From NCBI GenBank assembly GCA_903642215.1, contig CAHJWG010000012.1, forward strand, positions 62,001-126,000: DNA of 64,000 bases. Direction: 5' to 3'. A program made the translations under genes and the position numbers. Below, one piece after another: positions 17,120 to 26,088 of the stretch (its first letter is position 1; each line of letters starts with the position of its first letter). The stretch is from Sphingobacteriaceae bacterium (GTDB lineage: Bacteria; Bacteroidota; Bacteroidia; Sphingobacteriales; Sphingobacteriaceae). The notes under the pieces are model-generated. The model was not told the origin of the DNA and made no database searches. It was given only the letters and a program-made list of their open reading frames with translations.

Positions 17120-18460
17120 TTAAACTTCAACTTTTAACTCGGCCTGACGATTGGTTAGTTCAAAAATTTCTCCGTAAGGAATGATGGTAATACGCCCGAA
17201 TTGTTGCAGTAAACTTTTATAAGCTTGTGCAACCGGCCGTGGTTTACGCTGCAAATCGTATAAACCGCAAGAATTTACAGTGCCTTTTTTCTCCGCCAGT
17301 TCAATATCCCAATCTACCTGATCAATCAAACTGTACCAGGTAAAACCTAAAACCGGCACACCAATTTTACGGATCTGCAACACATTGATCCACTGTTTGT
17401 ATAACCACACAGAAGCTTCGTCTGCATTTAAAACATTGGTTTCGGTGTGCATAACCGGTTTTTTATAGCGGTCGTAATACTCTTTGGTTACCTGGTACCA
17501 GCCCAATACATCCGAAGCATTTAGCAAACTGCCGTCCGGCAATTTAATTTTTTCATTCCGGCCGTAATAATCGTTGCCCATTACCTGATATCCGGGCGGC
17601 TCGCCTGCCATAAACCATTCATATTCTGCCCTGGTGAGGCCGTTATCAAACAAATACATACACACATCCGCATCAGGCGGATGCGCGTATAATAGATCAA
17701 GCGATAAAAAACGCAGCTTATTCAGCAGTGTTATTTCTTTGGAAACGGTAGCAGAAAATTCGTGTACATATTCGGCACTTTCGCTTTGTACGATTACACA
17801 ATTCGGTTTTTGCTTAGCAATCTGGTGGTTTGCCATTATGCTGGAAGCAACCAAGTTCTTGATAGCAGTAACAAAACTGCGGTCATCCTTTTTCTGCTCG
17901 TTCCATAAACCATCCCGTGCACTGGCTTTTGCAGATACGAAAATCTCGTTTACCGGCGTATAAAACCGCACCCAGGGATAACGTTTGGCTACTGCTTCTG
18001 CATATTTTGCAAAATGTAAAGGCAGTTCCGGGTTTTGGAAATTACCAATCCAATCCGGCACACCGAAGTGCATTAAATCTAAAATCGGGGTGATGCCCAG
18101 CCGTTTGATTTCAGCCATCGCCTCATCGGCAAAGCTCCAGTCGTATTTGCCATCTGCTTTGCTAATCGAATAATAAGGCAAACCGTAACGAAGAACGTTT
18201 AAACCAAGTTCTTTTACCAGTCCTAAATCTTCTTTTAAATATTTGTAATGGCCGCATTCTTCGAGTAAATCCCGCCTTAACGTGCCGTTATTAATGGTTG
18301 GATAGGAGCATTCGATACCTGTGGCAAACATAAAATTACCCGGATTATCACTTGGGAAACCGCTTCCGTCTCTGCCTGCACCACCGCCAAATTCATCTCC
18401 GGCATAACCGGCATCACCATACTTTTTATTAATGTATTTTAAAAAGCTTTTTTCGGGCAT
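17120..18460 (-). CDS. Family 1 glycoside hydrolase-like protein
   Basis: A (beta/alpha)8 glycosidase-like protein. The predicted acid/base Glu lies in YTPVNEIF and the nucleophile Glu in MHTETNV, divergent from the usual TFNEP and ITENG. MFATGIECSYPTI opens the barrel and GFTWYSLIDQVDWD matches the family's late Trp motif. The final gene of a minus-strand cluster with GMC oxidoreductase (4-bp gap), gluconate-dehydrogenase subunit 3-like protein and SDR. It may release a sugar oxidised by those enzymes; this is inference. Confidence 0.82.
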   Translation of the reverse strand: MPEKSFLKYINKKYGDAGYAGDEFGGGAGRDGSGFPSDNPGNFMFATGIECSYPTINNGTLRRDLLEECGHYKYLKEDLGLVKELGLNVLRYGLPYYSISKADGKYDWSFADEAMAEIKRLGITPILDLMHFGVPDWIGNFQNPELPLHFAKYAEAVAKRYPWVRFYTPVNEIFVSAKASARDGLWNEQKKDDRSFVTAIKNLVASSIMANHQIAKQKPNCVIVQSESAEYVHEFSATVSKEITLLNKLRFLSLDLLYAHPPDADVCMYLFDNGLTRAEYEWFMAGEPPGYQVMGNDYYGRNEKIKLPDGSLLNASDVLGWYQVTKEYYDRYKKPVMHTETNVLNADEASVWLYKQWINVLQIRKIGVPVLGFTWYSLIDQVDWDIELAEKKGTVNSCGLYDLQRKPRPVAQAYKSLLQQFGRITIIPYGEIFELTNRQAELKVEV

Positions 18461-18464
18461 AAAA

Positions 18465-20006
18465 TTAATTCTTGTTTAAGAAAGCATCAGCAATATGGTA
18501 GGATACAGCCATAATTGTTAACGAAGGATTGGCACTTAAAGCACTTGGGAAAATCGAGTTATCAGCGATATATAAGTTTGGAATATCGAAAGACCGGCCG
18601 TTTTTATTTACAACATTATACTCCGGGTCATTTCCCATACGGCAGGTACCGATGGTATGCGCATTTCTGTCCATCGTCCAAACATGTTGCGCGCCGGCGT
18701 TTTTCCAGATGGCTTCCATATTTTTTTTGGCATGGGCAGCCATCTTTTTTTCATTTTCGCCATTGGTGAAATAAATACGAGGTTTTGGCAGGTTCATTTC
18801 GTCCAGCTCATCCGAAAGTTCCATGTAATTATGTTCATGCGGCAAACATTCTCCATGCATATTAATACCGGCCACATTGTTAAAATGGCGCATCCGTTCC
18901 CGAAGTTCTTCCCCGAAAACTCCTGTTGCCCGTGCTAACTGAGAAGCGTAAGTAACCGGCATCACGCCGATAGATTGGATGATGTAACCACCGGCAAAAT
19001 CGGCATCCGGTGGTCGGTGCATATCTTCGGAAATTAATCCGCCGGGAATACCTTTCCACGGAAAAATTTCTTCTTCAAACTCACCCCAAACCTGTAAACC
19101 AGTGTGCGCCATAAAGTTTTTGCCAACCTGCCCGCTGCTGTTTGCCAGTCCGTTTAGCAGGAGCAGGCGAGGCGTTTCTATCGCCCCGGCACATAAAAAA
19201 ACGTTTTTACAAAGCTGTTTTTCTAACTGGCCGTTCTTTTGATAAACCACCGCTTCCAATTTACCGGAAGCATCTTTGATCAATTCGGTTACAAAACAAC
19301 CGGATCTTACTTCGGCACCAAAATGTACAGCAACCGGAATTAAGGTAACATCCATGCTTGCTTTTGCACCGGTAGAGCAACCCGCCTGGCAAAAACCGCG
19401 GTTGGTACAAGCCTGCCGCCAGCCAATGTGTTCCTGGTAATATGCCGCCGATAAAGCTGCATTTGCCGCAGGCGAAGTTTTGATATTTAAAGGTTTACAG
19501 CCGCGTTCCATTAATTGTGCGGCGGTATTTAAAGCCAGTGGCGGTAACGGATAACTTATTTTTCGCGGCGTTCCCCAGGGATAAGGTGTCGGGCCGGAAA
19601 TTCCCAAATTTACTTCTAACTCATCGTAATAATTTTCCAGATCCTGATAACTGATCGGCCAATCGTGTCCAACGCCAAAATCTGTATGTAACTGGAAATC
19701 ATCCGGAATCGGGCGCGGCGTGTAAGCCGTATAATGTAAAGTAGAACCGCCAACGCCAATACCCGAATTATTTTTACCAAAAGCAACCGGATCTTCTCCG
19801 GCACTTAACCTTTCATAAGTCCAAAATAATTTGTTCTGCTCTTTTTCGTCGGTGGCAAAATCTGCCGGCGGGTTCCAGTAATTACCGGCTTCCAGCGCAA
19901 CTACTTTTAACCCGGCTTTGGCAAATCTGGCCAATAACGGCGCACCGCCGGCACCTGTGCCGATTATTACAGCATCAACAATTTCGTTATTTTGATAATT
20001 GCGCAT
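18465..20006 (-). CDS. GMC family FAD-dependent oxidoreductase
   Basis: Oxidises an alcohol or sugar. The FAD motif VIIGTGAGGAPLLARFAKAG and VVALEAG are at the start, the GMC signature region GVGGSTLHYTAYTPR follows, and the C-terminal HTIGTCRMG and NPSLTIMAVSYHIAD motifs supply the active-site His region. Its gene follows a gluconate 2-dehydrogenase subunit 3-like gene by 22 bp, so the two probably form a membrane-linked dehydrogenase. The electron acceptor (cytochrome subunit) is not encoded nearby. Confidence 0.92.
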   Translation of the reverse strand: MRNYQNNEIVDAVIIGTGAGGAPLLARFAKAGLKVVALEAGNYWNPPADFATDEKEQNKLFWTYERLSAGEDPVAFGKNNSGIGVGGSTLHYTAYTPRPIPDDFQLHTDFGVGHDWPISYQDLENYYDELEVNLGISGPTPYPWGTPRKISYPLPPLALNTAAQLMERGCKPLNIKTSPAANAALSAAYYQEHIGWRQACTNRGFCQAGCSTGAKASMDVTLIPVAVHFGAEVRSGCFVTELIKDASGKLEAVVYQKNGQLEKQLCKNVFLCAGAIETPRLLLLNGLANSSGQVGKNFMAHTGLQVWGEFEEEIFPWKGIPGGLISEDMHRPPDADFAGGYIIQSIGVMPVTYASQLARATGVFGEELRERMRHFNNVAGINMHGECLPHEHNYMELSDELDEMNLPKPRIYFTNGENEKKMAAHAKKNMEAIWKNAGAQHVWTMDRNAHTIGTCRMGNDPEYNVVNKNGRSFDIPNLYIADNSIFPSALSANPSLTIMAVSYHIADAFLNKN

Positions 20007-20028
20007 AAAAAAAGTAGGAGCTTAAATA

Positions 20029-20589
20029 TTAATTTTCTGGTTTGAGTTGAGGTACGTCCCAGCCTTTTGCATCTGCAAAACCATTATAATTGATTTCGGC
20101 CTGTGCTTTCGGGTAACTGTAAAATTGTTCTGTTGCTTCGGTCAGCATCAGCTCAAAAAACAATTTTGCCGGGAAGGTTTTCCAGGTTTCGCCGGGAGCG
20201 TTGCCTTGCTGTACTGTTTTTAGCAGGTTATTTTTTTCTTCGGGAGAGAGTGCTTCAAAGTTTTTATGGTGTAAAAGAAGCACGCTTTCTGCAATGCCTT
20301 TTAAACCGGTTTGATACGCCGTACCATCAGCCGGCAACTTATTATAACGCCAGCCGATTCCGGTTTTTGCGTTTAAACGCTGGTCAATAATACCTGCAAT
20401 ATTTACCAAACGGTTATTTGTATCTTGTGCCAGCAGGCAATCACAAACCGATTGCAGTAAATCAAATTCTTCCTGATTAAAAAAAACAGGCACAGTTTCG
20501 TTTTCAGCCAGGCGTTGTTCTAAAACTTTTTTTGTTGGCGCAGTAACCTGATCAGAATTCAATATGGATGAAAAAGTATCAGCTGTCAT
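20029..20589 (-). CDS. Gluconate 2-dehydrogenase subunit 3 family protein
   Basis: Small accessory subunit (186 aa) typical of GMC dehydrogenase complexes. Recognisable segments are FFNQEEFDLLQSVCDCLLAQ, the tail-region KLFFELMLTEATEQFYSYP and GWDVPQLKPEN. No twin-arginine signal is obvious. It is translated 16 bp after the SDR gene and 22 bp before the GMC gene. A form-A motif lies at 20272. Confidence 0.85.
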   Translation of the reverse strand: MTADTFSSILNSDQVTAPTKKVLEQRLAENETVPVFFNQEEFDLLQSVCDCLLAQDTNNRLVNIAGIIDQRLNAKTGIGWRYNKLPADGTAYQTGLKGIAESVLLLHHKNFEALSPEEKNNLLKTVQQGNAPGETWKTFPAKLFFELMLTEATEQFYSYPKAQAEINYNGFADAKGWDVPQLKPEN

Positions 20590-20605
20590 GATTTATTTTT
20601 TATAA

Positions 20606-21481
20606 TTATTTGGCGGAAGATAATCTTCCGCCGGTTACTTCTACCAAACTTCCGGTCATAAAACTACTGTCGTTGGAAGCTAATAAAACATAGGCAGGCG
20701 CAAGTTCTTCCGGTTGGCCGGGACGGGATAAGGCTACTTCGTGTCCAAATTTTTCTACTTCGTCTTTGGGCATCGTTCCGGGGATGTTTGGTGTCCAAAC
20801 CGGACCAGGAATTACTGCATTTACCCGTATATTTTTTGGGCCTAATTGCAAAGCCATCGATTTGGTGAAAGAATGTATGGCACCTTTTGTTGCAGAATAA
20901 TCTACGATGCTTTCAATGCCTGTCATGCCCACAATGCTGCCGGTATTTATCACGGCATCACCAAATTTTAAATATTTCAGCGCAGCCTGCAACATAAAGA
21001 AATAGCCAAAAATATTGGTTTCAAAAGTCCGGCGCAGTTGCTCCTCACTAATATCTTCCAAGTTCATTTGCACTGCCTGGTAAGCGGCATTGTTAACCAG
21101 AATATTCAGTTTACCGTATTCGGAAACTGTTTGTTCAACCGCATTTGTACAAGCTTGTTTCTGCCTTACATCAGCTTTAATCACCAAACATTTACCGCCT
21201 TTTGCTTCAACCAAACTTTTAGTTTCCGCGGCATCGCTGTCGTTTTCATTGTATAAAATGGCAACTTCTGCACCTTCCATCGCAAAAGCAATAGCTACTG
21301 CCCGGCCAATCCCCGAATCCGCACCGGTAATTAGAGCCGTTTTATCTTTGAGTTTTCCTGCGGGAAGATAGCTGGACAAATCAGAATCCGGCTGTAGTTT
21401 CATATCAGATTGCTTAGCCGGATAAGGCAATTGTTCGCCTTTCATTTCTTTAGAACTTGGGCGGTATTCCTGGTTGCTCAT
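20606..21481 (-). CDS. SDR family oxidoreductase, YghA-like
   Basis: NAD(P)-dependent dehydrogenase with a 45-residue N-terminal extension before the Rossmann motif TALITGADSGIGRAVA. NNAAYQAV, the catalytic Tyr/Lys in YSATKGAI and the PGPVWTPN segment are as in YghA/glucose-1-dehydrogenase-like SDRs. It is the first gene of the four-gene oxidation cluster and likely sets its promoter. The substrate is not determined. Confidence 0.9.
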   Translation of the reverse strand: MSNQEYRPSSKEMKGEQLPYPAKQSDMKLQPDSDLSSYLPAGKLKDKTALITGADSGIGRAVAIAFAMEGAEVAILYNENDSDAAETKSLVEAKGGKCLVIKADVRQKQACTNAVEQTVSEYGKLNILVNNAAYQAVQMNLEDISEEQLRRTFETNIFGYFFMLQAALKYLKFGDAVINTGSIVGMTGIESIVDYSATKGAIHSFTKSMALQLGPKNIRVNAVIPGPVWTPNIPGTMPKDEVEKFGHEVALSRPGQPEELAPAYVLLASNDSSFMTGSLVEVTGGRLSSAK

Positions 21482-21708
21482 GGTATTTATTCGGTTAATA
21501 TTGCCGGAAGAACACCTTCGCTGTAAGTATTGTTTGTTGGAACTTGTAAAACATACAGAATTTGAAACTGATCCTGATAAAGCTGTAGATACTGTTTTTA
21601 TCGGGTAATTTTTGCCGTGATATATTTAGGAAAAAACTATGCCGGCTGCCGAGAAAGTAGTGATTGAAGTAAAGACCGATTAGGTTTAATAAGATAAACT
21701 ACACTGCC

Positions 21709-22974
21709 TTATATCACTTTATAAGGCACGCTTTCTGTTTGGTGCTGCACTTTGTATAACCGGGCACCAAACAGGCAAACTACCAAATAACAGATAATAG
21801 GTAAATAATAGGCATGGGCCACATTGTGGTTCGCAATTTTACCCATCAAATAAGGCATCATTGCCCCGCCTACAACGCCCATCGTGATGTAAGAAGATGC
21901 CAGTTGAGAATGGCCGCCCAGATTCTTTAGGCCCAAACTAAAAATAGTGGGGAACATAATGCTGAAAAAGAAATTGATCAGCAGCAGGGCAATGAAAGAA
22001 GGCCAGCCCCAGGCTTGTGCTACAACGAGGCACATTAAAACATTTGCACCGGCATAAAAAGCCAGTAATTTGTTGGGTGCCACAAACTGCATAAAATAAG
22101 TACCGGTAAAACGGCCTATCATCATCATTAACATACTCAGGCTAAAATAATTGGCCGCGGTAGCATCGGTAAAGCCCATAACCTCGTGGCCGTAATTGAT
22201 AAAAAAGGCCCAAGTGCCGCCCTGTGCTGCCACATTAAATAACTGTGCTACAACAGCCCACACAAAATGCTTATGCTGAAAGAGCGTTTTAACAGGTTCC
22301 GTATCTACATTTAAGGCGGCTTCTGTGTTTTCAGGTGTGGCATCGTGCGGATCGCTTAGCGGCGGCACTTTTACAAAAGAAAATGCCAGGCCCACTCCGG
22401 CAACAACACACCCGATTATAATGTACAACGTTTTTACAGAATCCAGACTGGCAGCGGCAACTACTGTACCCGCAGCGGCGGTAAAAAAGAAATGCCGGCC
22501 AATTTGCGGGCCTGATACGGCCCCAATCCCGTTAAAAGCATGTGCCAGATTAATGCGCCTGTCGCTGGTACGCTGATCGCCCAGTGCCGCTACAAAAGGA
22601 TGGGCAACCGCTTCCAATGTAGCCAGTCCGCAGGCCAGTACAAACAAGGCCATCCTGAAAGCTGTGAAAGAATACGAATTGGCCGCCGGTACAAATAAAA
22701 ATGCACCAATGGCATACAATGCCAGCCCAAATAGAACACCGTTTTTGTAGCCGAATCTTTTCATAACTATCCCGGCCGGAATACCCATCACGGCATAGGC
22801 ACCAAATAAAGAAAGCTGTACCAGCCCGGAGTTTGATTTGGATACATGCAGTACATTTTGAAAGTGTTTGTTGAGTACATCGCCCATGGTGATGGCTACG
22901 CCCCAAAGCATAAAAAGAGAAGTCGCGAAAATAAGGGTTACAACATACTTCTTTTCCGTAAATTTAGCTTGCAT
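21709..22974 (-). CDS. MFS sugar permease, FucP-like
   Basis: Twelve-helix major facilitator of the fucose:H+ symporter family. Start MLWGVAITMGDVLNKHFQ and the acidic/aromatic segments FGAYAVMGIPAG and HPFVAALGD resemble FucP. The length of 421 aa is usual. It could import the product of the neighbouring GH1/GMC cluster, but the 227-bp gap with a B motif argues for separate transcription. Confidence 0.88.
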   Translation of the reverse strand: MQAKFTEKKYVVTLIFATSLFMLWGVAITMGDVLNKHFQNVLHVSKSNSGLVQLSLFGAYAVMGIPAGIVMKRFGYKNGVLFGLALYAIGAFLFVPAANSYSFTAFRMALFVLACGLATLEAVAHPFVAALGDQRTSDRRINLAHAFNGIGAVSGPQIGRHFFFTAAAGTVVAAASLDSVKTLYIIIGCVVAGVGLAFSFVKVPPLSDPHDATPENTEAALNVDTEPVKTLFQHKHFVWAVVAQLFNVAAQGGTWAFFINYGHEVMGFTDATAANYFSLSMLMMMIGRFTGTYFMQFVAPNKLLAFYAGANVLMCLVVAQAWGWPSFIALLLINFFFSIMFPTIFSLGLKNLGGHSQLASSYITMGVVGGAMMPYLMGKIANHNVAHAYYLPIICYLVVCLFGARLYKVQHQTESVPYKVI

Positions 22975-23137
22975 AAAGTAGTATTAGTTGTAATATAAGA
23001 AATGTAATTGAGGTTATTTACTGTGCTGTTGCCAGGTATATGATGCGGCGCAGCTAATATAGGTATTACACACCTGCCTGTTAAAATTTAGGTTCGATTT
23101 TTATTTCAATGAATTTTTTATTCTTCCGGAAATCAAA

Positions 23138-23167
23138 ATCCCGGACTGGTTTTAACCAATTCGGGAT
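23138..23167 (-). terminator. Hairpin terminator, first of two near-identical copies
   Basis: Stem ATCCCG/CGGGAT and inner GGTT/AACC, followed on the minus strand by TTTTGATTTC. It follows the AbiEii remnant. A form-A motif (23170) abuts the stem. A close copy is at 26035-26064. Confidence 0.75.
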
Positions 23168-23208
23168 GATGCTTCTTTTACCGGAAAAAATTTAAAGCCT
23201 AAAGCTAG

Positions 23209-24062
23209 CTACTCCAAAATTTTAAGATGGATCATCAAATCCTGAAAGTATTGTACAGACCATATATCCAAAACTTTCGGGTCTGCAATAAAACGGCTAA
23301 TATCAGCTTTTACACGGCTTATATCAGTTATACTGAATTTGGAACTTAATAATTCTTTCAGTTCTGCCGAGGTAATGGTTTCTTTAGTCCAGTCGCCACT
23401 GTCTTTTGCCCTTGCTAAAAATTGTTTCAGGTTTACCGGGATACCTTTTTTAATGTACCATTCTGTATCATACCAGTCGCGGCCTTTTACATTATTTTTC
23501 CATTTTCTAAATAAAAGGGCATGTAGTTTCCCGGCAAAAAGGTTAGACAATGTGAAGCACTTCACATAAAATGAAAATGGTTTTAACAAAAGCTTTTCTT
23601 CTGTTTCAACGCTCAAAGGAGGTTCGGTATCAACTTCCAGTTTGATTTTAGGTTTACTTTCTGATCCACTCCGCTTTGCAGGATAATCTCTTCTAAAACC
23701 AGTTCTTTCCAAACCGTTTCTGATTTTAAAAAAGCCGATTCAATGTTATTTTGATTGGTTTTTTGTTTTTCACGGATTGATATTTTCATACCTAAAGATT
23801 CAAATTCTATCTGAACGGCATCGAGATATTTATCTAGGGAAAAATCAGGTTCCACTTCCACAAGGGAAAAATCAAGATCTTCCAAAAAACGGTTTAAGCC
23901 GTAAAATATTCTCAATGCAGTTCCACCGTAAAAAGCCGCTTTTTCAAAAAAACCTGCCCGTTGTATGCCTGCAAGTGTTATTTCCTGCATTATTTCACGC
24001 AGCGCATTTAAAGCTTCTTCTTTATTTGCCGGCTGGTATGAATTTAACCAATCCCTGATCAT
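23209..24062 (-). pseudogene. AbiEii/AbiGii-family toxin (nucleotidyltransferase), frameshifted
   Basis: Two overlapping frames give one protein. Residues 1-131 in frame one (24062 to about 23670) carry the nucleotidyltransferase motif FYGGTALRIFYG and acidic FLEDLDFSL. The second frame continues from about 23660 with KPKIKLEVDTEPPLS, LFAGKLHALLFRKW and GRDWYDTEWY to 23209. A one-base change near 23660-23680 separates them; a -1 shift would rejoin them. The start overlaps the AbiEi stop as ATGA, so this is the toxin of a type IV system. It is likely inactive unless the base call is wrong. Confidence 0.85.
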
Positions 24063-24697
24063 AACCCATTTATTGTTTTAACGATCATTGATAAACTATC
24101 CTTTTTAGGTGCATCCGGCAACCAGGTTAACATGGTTTTTGTATTTAAATTTTTTAGGTCAGTTTCATCTATACGCAGGTTTTCCAGCAGATAATCTCTT
24201 GCTTCTTTTATGCTCCTTAAAATGATACCCGAAGTGGTAATTACTTTATCTGTTAATGCTTTTTCCGGTGATGCAACCAAGGCAAATTGTTCTTCCGCTA
24301 ATTTAACCTGCTGCAAACCAAACGCATAATAGGGCAAGGGCAAGCGGATGTAACTGAACAGGCCCAAAGGAGTTTTAAAATTGCGGGAAGCTTTAACGGT
24401 GATGGATGAAACCTCATAAACGCGCTCGGGGATCAATCCGTGATAAGCAAGCGCGGCATCTAAAGAAATATAGCTCGGGCCAAAAATGTGGTTGGCCAAC
24501 AAAAAAGTTTCAGGTTTTTTGGCTTTAACCTCCGGGCCAATAACATAAAGCCCTTTTTTGATGCTTTGCAAAACACCTTGGTTTAACAAAGTATGGATTT
24601 TTTCATTCGGCCTTTTATAATCCTTCAATAAAGAAAGCAATAACTGATGCGTTAACGGCTGGCCAGAATGAGCTTGTATTGCTTGCTTAATATCCAT
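24059..24697 (-). CDS. AbiEi-family antitoxin (type IV toxin-antitoxin system)
   Basis: Antitoxin and transcriptional regulator of the AbiE system. The N-terminal helical part (LLSLLKDYKRPNEKIHTLLNQG, then VLQSIKKGLYVI) looks like a winged helix-turn-helix with wing; the C-terminal antitoxin domain follows (FGPSYISLDAALAYHGLIPE, ASPEKALTDKV). The frame is open to 24703, but TTG, GTG and ATG lie in a row and I use the ATG at 24697. A 59-bp palindrome starts 7 nt upstream and is the likely autoregulatory operator. Confidence 0.88.
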   Translation of the reverse strand: MDIKQAIQAHSGQPLTHQLLLSLLKDYKRPNEKIHTLLNQGVLQSIKKGLYVIGPEVKAKKPETFLLANHIFGPSYISLDAALAYHGLIPERVYEVSSITVKASRNFKTPLGLFSYIRLPLPYYAFGLQQVKLAEEQFALVASPEKALTDKVITTSGIILRSIKEARDYLLENLRIDETDLKNLNTKTMLTWLPDAPKKDSLSMIVKTINGL

Positions 24698-24703
24698 CAC
24701 CAA

Positions 24704-24762
24704 ATGTAAAAATTCTATAGGATAATTGGCGTTTAGGCAATTATCCTATAAAATTTTTACAT
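24704..24762. promoter_or_regulatory. 59-bp palindrome upstream of abiEi, probable operator
   Basis: Two 25-nt arms (24704-24728 and 24738-24762) are reverse complements at 24 of 25 positions, around a 9-nt centre. The inner core is TATAGGATAATTG. The minus-strand edge TACATTTG also fits a TAnnTTTG promoter element next to the start codon, so binding would block transcription. A form-A motif adjoins the outer edge (24763). Confidence 0.8.
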
Positions 24763-24819
24763 TGCTTCTTTTACCGGCAAAAATTCAAAGCGTTGCTTCA
24801 ACCTTAACTCTAATTTTAG

Positions 24820-25965
24820 TTACTTATATAGTGATTGACGATTAATCAATACATATTTACCTACAAGATCAAAGTCCATTACGTTACTTTCCGGTTTTGA
24901 TATCTTGCTTTCAATTTGACCAGTTTCCTTGTTTATAATTAGATAAGATTTTAAATCAGGAGAAAAAGCTATAACATGATTTTTATATAATTCCCAATAG
25001 CCCGCATTTTTAACTTCCCAAATCTTTTTTCCGGAAATTAAATCTGCACAAAGCAAAGTAAAATTGTTTTCCAAGTATATCTTATGGTTCTTCACATTAA
25101 AGCGGGGCTGATACCGGAAGTAGCCTTTCCAGCTTACCTTTCCCTCAACTTTACCCGTATTGAGATTAAGCGCATAACAAGTATCAGTTTGCGGAATGAT
25201 GACTTCTCCATCATCGGTGTACAAATGATGATAAGGCAAATATTGTTGAAAATAAGTATATGTTGCGCTATGATAAAGAATTTTTTGCCATTTGACCTTG
25301 AGCCTATCTAAATCAACACAAACAATACTTGTGTTTGTACTTCTTTTAATTGTATCTGTTGCAGTTTCAGTAAAAACAAGTTTATTGTTTATTACCGTAC
25401 TCATCCCATCGTTGGGATCATTAACGTAAACATATTTCCAAAGCATTTTTTCGCTTGTTTTATCGAAAATATATACCCCATACATTCCGGCAATAACTAC
25501 CTTATCTTTATAAAACATTGCTTTGTTAGCATAAGATACATCATGATCGTACTTTCTAAAATATTCGGTTAGCTTGCCAGTTGAATCTAAAGACTGCATT
25601 GTACCTCCTCCAAAACGGCAAAAGTAAAACTTCCCGTTTTTATAATTGTCGATGTTAGATATACTCGGATCCCTCAATGAATCATTGTCTGTCTCAAATT
25701 TATAATTAGGACTTTTGGTGCTTTGGGCAAAATAATATTCAGAATACTTACTTTTTTCAGGAGCATGAGAATTAAATCCGACAATGGTATCGTTAAATAC
25801 ATTAAAGTATGGATTGTTATAACGTTCATCCCTACTGATAAACTTTAGTTGTAGGGCTTTTGCCATGCTTAATTCAAACGTATGCCGCTCTTTAAAAATA
25901 GGAGATGGCTTACAGGAGATTAAGGTTATAATAAACAACAATCCCAATATTATATATTTCTTCAT
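24820..25965 (-). CDS. PQQ-propeller-like lipoprotein
   Basis: Predicted beta-propeller lipoprotein. The frame is open to 25989; the ATG at 25965 gives MKKYIILGLLFIITLISC, a lipoprotein signal with lipobox LISC. Repeated W- and G-rich blades are visible (FDKTSEKMLWKYVYVN, VDLDRLKVKWQKIL, LNTGKVEGKVSWKG, ADLISGKKIWEVKN, INKETGQIESKI), as in PQQ-like repeat domains. The gene is more AT-rich than its neighbours and sits beside the AbiE pair, which suggests acquired DNA. Function unknown. Confidence 0.78.
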   Translation of the reverse strand: MKKYIILGLLFIITLISCKPSPIFKERHTFELSMAKALQLKFISRDERYNNPYFNVFNDTIVGFNSHAPEKSKYSEYYFAQSTKSPNYKFETDNDSLRDPSISNIDNYKNGKFYFCRFGGGTMQSLDSTGKLTEYFRKYDHDVSYANKAMFYKDKVVIAGMYGVYIFDKTSEKMLWKYVYVNDPNDGMSTVINNKLVFTETATDTIKRSTNTSIVCVDLDRLKVKWQKILYHSATYTYFQQYLPYHHLYTDDGEVIIPQTDTCYALNLNTGKVEGKVSWKGYFRYQPRFNVKNHKIYLENNFTLLCADLISGKKIWEVKNAGYWELYKNHVIAFSPDLKSYLIINKETGQIESKISKPESNVMDFDLVGKYVLINRQSLYK

Positions 25966-26034
25966 TTTTTGCCGAAGTTCAGTCTGCAAAACTTATACTC
26001 TTAGTTGTTAAGATTAGTTTTGGGCGAACAAAAA

Positions 26035-26064
26035 ATCCCGGACTGGTTTTAACCAATCCGGGAT
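26035..26064 (-). terminator. Intrinsic terminator of the tldD-tldE unit
   Basis: Stem ATCCCGGA/TCCGGGAT with inner GGTT/AACC, followed on the minus strand by TTTTTTG. It directly follows the TldE-like gene. A form-A motif (26064-26074) overlaps the base of the stem. Nearly the same sequence occurs at 23138. Confidence 0.85.
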
Positions 26065-26088
26065 GCTTCTTTTATCACCTAAAAATCT

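Noticed and set aside
23209-24062. Programmed ribosomal frameshift in the AbiEii gene
   Set aside because: No X-XXY-YYZ heptamer or following pseudoknot can be seen near the switch; a plain one-base change is simpler.
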